From: Spirodela intermedia | Lineage: Eukaryota > Streptophyta > Magnoliopsida > Alismatales > Araceae | Direction: 5' to 3' | Length of the DNA stretch: 64,000 bases | Assembly (NCBI GenBank): GCA_902729315.2 | Contig: LR746276.1 | Location: 1,474,669 to 1,538,668 of the forward strand | Part shown: piece after piece, positions 58,080-64,000 of the stretch | How the letters are laid out: every line of letters begins with the position of its first letter | How positions within the stretch are numbered: position 1 is the first letter of the stretch | Made by a program: the position numbers and the translations under genes | The notes under the pieces: model-generated | The model's input: the letters and a program-made list of their open reading frames with translations, nothing else | Databases searched by the model: none | Told to the model about the DNA's origin: nothing

Positions 58080-61000
58080 GCCACCCGCGCCTAGCTGGAG
58101 AGGAGGGTTTTTTTTTTAAAATTCAGTCTATCTTGCCATTTCTTATATCCTTATTATATAAATGCCATGATATTAGAAAATATATTAAAATTAAGACTAT
58201 AATAAAAATAAAATGAAAAATAATATCCTTTAACTTAGTCATTTGTCGTAAATCAGGGATCTAATCCACATCCTAGCTCTGAGGGAGTGACTTCACAAGT
58301 AGAACTATAATTTCCTTAAATATCCCTAGAATGAAAAAACACAACATGCTTATTAGAGTATTGAACTTATTGAGTATAGCTAATTGGGCTAGGTTTAAGA
58401 TCAGTTTTTTAGATGCATATACACTTTTTTTCTACCTATTTTGTCATTAGGTCAGTCGAGGTTTTGCCCATTCAAGTGGGTTGGAGGGTAAAAAGGTGTA
58501 ATTTTCATTGTCACCTTGGTTCATGAATGGAAAATTATAAAATAATGGGGGCTTCATCTATATGGTTTCTCCCACCTAATGTCTTTGTTCAAGTGGGTGG
58601 GTTTATTTCCAACCATAAAAGTTATAACCATCATGAAATTAGAGCAATGGTCAAGTTCATTTTCGGGTTTGTATCAACCCATGAAGGGAATTATCGCCTC
58701 TAAAATGCCTCATTATTTTGTTCAGCCCATTTTTGGGACCTAAATTGAAGACTAATCCAAGATCATAATTTGTGTTAAGTTCTTTCTATTAATTTTTCTA
58801 ACATACAAGGAAAGAGATAATTTTTAATAGGTTCTAGAAATCTTCAAATGACCTAATGTTGGGTCTAGGTACTGAATATTTGCTTGTGGTTTCCAATGAG
58901 AGTAAACAATGGGAATTACATCATATCATCAACAACCCTAAAAGTAGATTGGAAATAAGTGGGGGCAAGTTAATCAAACTAACTAGTTAATTATTACATT
59001 TAGATGGGGGTTGATTGGAGATTAATAGTTCTTCTTATGTCCTCAATCTTAAACCCATTTAATGATGAAGTCCAACAAAATATCTTGAAGAAGAGTATTC
59101 CAAGAGATATGCTGATTGATTAGAAGAAATATATAAATATAGATTTTAATATGTGTCCTATTTATTACATTTTTTGTGTGGCGCAGGTTATGGCGTGAAG
59201 ATCCTATTTGTCATGATATGGAATAATATGATCTTAATTGATTTGAGATAAGGATTTAAAATGTTAGCTACTAAATATGGAGCACCCTTAATCTTTTCAG
59301 CAAGTCATTAAAAAAATTATAAATAAGTGAAGAAGTTGGTAGTGAGTGAAAAATCAAGAAATCACATAATTGAGGTTCTCACAAATCATCAATATTGCAT
59401 GAAACTAAACCAACACAAGGGAATAAGGATTTAAATCATTGTGGTAAAGATAGTCATGATGCTGAAAAGTTCTTGGTAAGATATTTACAAGGCCAAGGCA
59501 ATGCCTATTGTCAACATATGATATTGTCCTGTTGTTCATTCTTAGTTCATCTAATAACCCTTATTTTTAAAGGAATTTTATTAGAAATTGTAAAAGCACT
59601 GTTTCATATGCTAATTCAAAGTACTAGAAAGTTCCTCTAAGTTTCAACATCCTTTGCAAAACATGTGCCGCTCAAAAAGCCATTAGGGTTATTATTTTTC
59701 TACCTAGTTCTTCATGGATTATCTGATTAATGGATGACATATCACATGATTGGTCTCTCAACTATTACTTAACATGATGTCTTGTATTTGAGGTGAGATA
59801 CATCAACCACTATTAAGAATTCTAATATTACTATTATCATCAACAAAGGCTATTAAAATGATTAAATTTACATTTTTTTATTGGAGGAACAAATAGGTGA
59901 TTGATAGTAGACAGGAAGCTGGATGATTTTTACTTTTCTATTTAGCCTGAAAATTTAAAATTAATATAGTTAACTAGATAATGAAAGAACATATATGACA
60001 TGGACACTGTAAAAATGGTAGTTTAATTTTTCTTAGTGTTGAAGAATGAAGTTCTAGGCACAACTCCGTACTACTCAAAAGAGACTATGCATGTACACAT
60101 GTAGGCATCTATATGTTGTCATATGCAAAACATGCAATAGGCACAAATGCATATAAGAGGCATGTGTTAACATGGAACAACATGTAGAGTGCAAAAGGCT
60201 TGAACATGGGGGCACACAATCTAAGTAAATAACACCAAACTTGTGCCAAAAAATAAACACGAGACAAAGTTGTTAATCTCATAAAAACGCTCACATGGAG
60301 CATTGTGAACCTCACTAATGAAATTCATCTTGAAAACTTACACTATTAAATCACTCTACTATTAGATTTAAGACCACACTTAGATCAAGAAAATGGGGTT
60401 GAAATGATTGATTTTTAATCTTTAATATTGAGTTATCTTGTCTGATTTAGATCTTTTTAGAAAAATATAACTTTTTAGGTTCCACTAAGATCAAGCATTT
60501 GATTACATCTATTGAATATCAAGTTCAACTCCTTTAAAATTTCTTCTAAAAATTATCTTCTAGATTTATGGCTATATGAGGTTAACAATTGATTAAGAAG
60601 TTCAGCTTCCTCAAGTAATTAAGCACATTAATCATAAGTTTATCTCACAAATGGCGATAACAGATTTCATTGTGAGATGTTTTCTAATGATGAATTTGAC
60701 TTTGAGTGCTCTCATAATTTCAATGAAGTAGATAATAGTTCAGATTTAAATATTTGATATCCTCTTCTTGTAATAATATTGATGAAATACTAATGACATT
60801 TTAGCTTGACTTAGGTCAATAAAAAACTTTGAATGCTTACATGCAGTTTTACAAAAAATGAAACCTCAAGTACAAAAGTAATCTTGTTATGGCTCTATTT
60901 TCATAAGACAAACATAAATTTGAATGGTTGGAAACTAATACGATAGGTTCATTAAGAGTTTGGATATCTTTAGGGGGGAAATCAATATTTAATTCCATTA

Positions 61001-62024
61001 AGACATAACATACATACTCAAATTGTGTTACCTTAAATTAGTTTGATAAAGATTTAATATTGCAAACACATAGTTGATGATACATGTATTGGTGAAGTAA
61101 TGATTTAGTAGTCAAAGCTGATCCAAATCACCTTAAATAAAATGATTCATAAAGAATCATGATCTCATTCAAAAAAATTATACCTATCATAATTCATAAT
61201 ATTTAAAATTAATTTTGGAAATACACTTGTTAATATTCAAAAAAGCTGTGCAACATAATCAACTAAATATGATTTTGATCTATTAATTTGATGTTAAATA
61301 TATTTGAATGTATTAATATAAATACGTGGGTACACAATAGATTGAATCAACTTTCATACACATTTTATTTTATAAATTAGTATTGATTTCAATGTCTTAG
61401 TCACTCAATTTCTCATTGTGATTTGTCCATAAATATTGACAATTTTAGCATCAATATGTAAATGAATAATTCTATTGAATGAAACCAATTTAGTAAATAA
61501 ATTACTCATCATAAGTCATAGGTATATTCATTCTTTTATTGTCATTTAATAGAACTATTTTGAATTATATCTGAACACTTTCATATTTAGCCTCATATCA
61601 AGTATATTTAGAATTAAATACAATTGATCTTATAATTATTTAACATCATCAGAATATCATACATTCAATGCTACAACACCTATTAGACCCCATAGTTCCA
61701 CCAACAATCTTATGTTATATAATATTAACATGTCCCACCAAGAATTAAGGTAAGTTAATAATATTAAGCCAACTTTGGGTCCATTAAGTATGTACCCTTC
61801 ATAGCATTACTCTAGGGGTCTAGGGGTCCCTTGGCGTCTTTTCTGCTCGATCTATTATCTCCTCAATCTCAACATCTAGGGTAGCCAGGTGTTGCTCCAT
61901 CCTCACTACAATCTATGGAACTCTTCGGTATTTCTTTAGAAGGCTTTGCAGATTCTGATATATTCTCCATTCCTGTCTAACTTGTTCATCCTCAATGCCA
62001 TAGTCTGTGGGAAGAAATAACCTT
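58080..62024. other. AT-rich intergenic DNA
   Basis: About 3.9 kb between the DNA2 promoter and the Man1-type gene, with no intact gene. Some parts resemble old retroelement sequence (a frame at 59395-59640 has a weak zinc-knuckle-like CGKDSHDAEKF), but not clearly enough to name. A short frame on the minus strand at 60075-60315 is unremarkable. Confidence 0.5.
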
Positions 62025-63626
62025 CTATGATGCACTCAGTGCCAGGTTAGGTTCCTGTTTCTCTTGCAGGGCTGACTCATGAAGGTCCTTTACCTTGGGG
62101 ACCTTTGCCCGGTTTGCTGCTGCTTTGGTCGTCCTCTCCGAGCTCAGGTAACCTTCAACTGATATGCCAAAAAATAAAGAAGCTCTTCAGAAGGAAGTAC
62201 CTCAAAAGATTGAAGCAGTTTAAGTTCTTCGCACCTTGCCATTCTAGCACAACTTTCTGCTCACCCTTGATCATCTTCGGGTATTGGTCTATCCGAGAAT
62301 CTTCTAGAACCAGTTCTTCCACCTATGTCAGACAATAAGCTTCAGATGAAAGAACACCATGAAATATAATCATCCCACGAAGCTTTGACTAGTCCCTTCT
62401 TTCTTTCCATCTTCCTCTTTCATCTTGACGAGCGCCTAAGTGAAACCCTAACCAAGTGCCATCAATACTGGGGACAAGAGCTCGACAGTAGGTACTTCTT
62501 TCACATGAAGATATGGGTGCACAGGGGATTGCACAAGGGTATGTTGCAGTAATTAAGATTCAAACTAAAAATAAAAAATATTGGAGGTTATGTACCTTTT
62601 TCCATAACACAGGGTCTTTCCTTTCTCGAGGCAGAAGTAGATGATCACGGAGCCAAGAGAAGCCAACCCAAGGTTCAACTCCAGAGTGTATGCTCTTTGC
62701 AGTCAACGCACTCTCTCTCAGGATTTCACATACCTATTTTGCGGGAATATGACTTAAAAATTCGAATAAAAAAATATACTTGAAACCAAATAAGGATAGA
62801 AAATATGTGCACGATTGTATGTTGCACAAGGGAATTCTGTACATAGATGTCTCTCCCTCAATAATGAGGACCCGACTGAAAGTGTAGACACCCTTTTTCT
62901 AGGGTTTCACAATCTTTGGTGTATCAAGGACAATAACATTCAAGTATAATAACTAGAGTTGAAATCTTGGAATAGATATTCAATGGGCTCGTTTCTTAGA
63001 TGTTCTAAATGCCTTAGTTATTGTCTCCAAGTTTCCAAGGGATGGATCTCCTAAAATAGGACGCATTGATAAATAACTGAGAGGCACCGGAGTCGTCCAA
63101 AGCTGAATTCGAAGCAAGCTCTAGTTATCTTTGGAGTTTATTCCTCCTGCAAGAGGCTTCTTCCTAACGAAGTTTCAGCTAGGGCTCCTACGTAATATGT
63201 ATCAATTGAAAGCTCATCAAAATGAGGATTCAAGTGACTTTGGACCCTTCCCCATGAGGGTAGTAAATGAAAATACTAAGGTTGTAACCCAAATCCATAG
63301 CAGAAGAAAGCTTTAGTTGAGGGCAAAAGCCACAGTATAGGAAGATATGGGTGGGTTGCATACTAAAAAGGCCAAGTTTGCAAGGGATGGATCACCTATA
63401 AACGGACTCAGGAAACAATAGTAAGAAGCATTGCGAAATAACTAATTATTGTGGTCTATATTGATTGATGCTAAACACTTCCCCCACCCCACAGAGGAGG
63501 AAAAAAAAAAAAACAGAATAGATGACTGCAGGAAACAAATTATACCTGCTCATAAAGCTGTTCAGCTCTGGATGAGATATATTTCTTTCGCCGTATCCTC
63601 AATGAAAGCCAAATTGATCCAGTTAT
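62025..63626 (-). CDS. Man1-Src1p-C-terminal domain protein, 3' part
   Basis: Four terminal exons (minus): 63626-63546, 62733-62596, 62322-62235, 62158-62025, joined by GT-AG introns with consistent phases. They encode the last 146 residues: a membrane-edge stretch (ITGSIWLSLRIRRKKY), ISSRAEQLYEQVCEILRES, EPWVGFSWLRDHLLLPRERK, WKKVEELVLEDSRIDQYPK and KVVLEWQVEGYLSSERT, then a Lys/Ala-rich tail ending in TAG at 62025. The WLRDHLL-PRERKDP pattern marks the MSC domain of Man1/Src1/Heh inner nuclear membrane proteins. Plant members are little studied but probably sit in the ER or nuclear envelope. Upstream exons must lie beyond 63627; I could not recognise one before the window edge at 64000, so the gene is partial. 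Confidence 0.85.
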
Positions 63627-64000
63627 CTGAATCCAAAAGACAATTAAACTGAAAATTAATATTTTCTTTCAGACATGTGATCAGCAAAACGAAGAAAAGG
63701 AACACCCAAAGACACAGAGACAACGTGCTTGGCGTTTTGTCATATGCTAGCGTACCAAAAACGAAACTGGAGCCAAAAGCAAGGCATTTTTGCGGATCCA
63801 CTGTCGAATCTGGCAAGAATATGGCTTGTGGAGCTCCACAAGAGAATCTGGACACTTCACGTCCTTCGTTCTTAATATTAAAAGGGAAATGGAGATTTAG
63901 AACTTCCTTTAAGGAAACAATTGGGGTTAAAATGAAGAGTGTTGGCGTACTGTCTGTACACTGATGGTCTGATAAACTGGCAATGTAAATAAGATAGAAG
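63627..64000. other. Intron of Man1-type gene (presumed)
   Basis: Directly upstream of the exon at 63546-63626. A minus frame through 63562-63855 includes the exon in a different frame and has no family match, so I treat this as intron or unrecognised 5' exon sequence. Confidence 0.4.

Noticed and set aside
62025-62158. Stand-alone 77-codon plus-strand frame overlapping the Man1-type gene end (62105-62338)
   Set aside because: It lies antisense to two well-supported MSC-domain exons and lacks motifs.

Overview
This is nuclear DNA from a flowering plant. The evidence is split genes with GT-AG introns, a DYW-type PPR gene, a CYP89-type P450, a plant APRR2-like regulator, degenerate Ty1/copia and Ty3/gypsy retrotransposons, and many long (CT)n/(GA)n tracts. 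Several genes (P450, PPR, GDSL lipase, APRR2-like) are GC-rich, while DNA2 and the intergenic DNA are AT-rich. That bimodality would fit a monocot or an early-diverging angiosperm, but I cannot name the species.

All six recognisable protein genes lie on the minus strand: a CYP89-like P450 (8620-10121, one apparent frameshift); a five-exon GDSL esterase/lipase (15136-16787, 359 aa); an intronless DYW PPR protein (19137-20951, 604 aa); an 11-exon APRR2-like pseudo-response regulator with a GARP domain (32186-35045, 534 aa); a 33-exon DNA2 helicase/nuclease (38919-57797, about 1368 aa, one apparent extra base in exon 14); and the 3' end of a Man1-Src1p-C-terminal domain gene (62025-63626), which runs off the right edge. 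They do not form a pathway; this is an ordinary chromosome arm segment with housekeeping and specialised-metabolism genes.

Much of the rest is retrotransposon debris. Positions 1-306 are a decayed copy of the DYW end of a PPR gene. Two LTR-like families (here A and B) recur. A is a solo LTR at 4886-6638 with a perfect 5-bp target duplication, a second solo LTR at 24810-26448, and an inverted partial copy near 1977-3341. B is at about 336-1274 and 27099-28017. All four forward A/B copies share a short module with a CACGTG core. A copia element on the minus strand spans about 20988-30440 and was later split by a 3.8-kb insertion carrying the second A copy and the second B copy. Its 3' LTR ends about 40 bp before the PPR start codon, so the PPR promoter and leader appear to be LTR-derived. 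A second copia remnant lies at 10500-11640 (+) and a gypsy-like remnant at 11860-12950 (-).

I found no CRISPR array, operon, tRNA or rRNA, and no clearly new multi-gene system. The most useful leads are the LTR-derived PPR promoter, an E2F-type site and 21-bp direct repeat upstream of DNA2, a GC-AG intron in DNA2, the possible in-frame uORF of the APRR2-like gene, the two single-base frame breaks, and the G-box-bearing LTR module. Exon borders were placed by eye from splice motifs, reading frame and family knowledge; no alignment program or transcript data were available.
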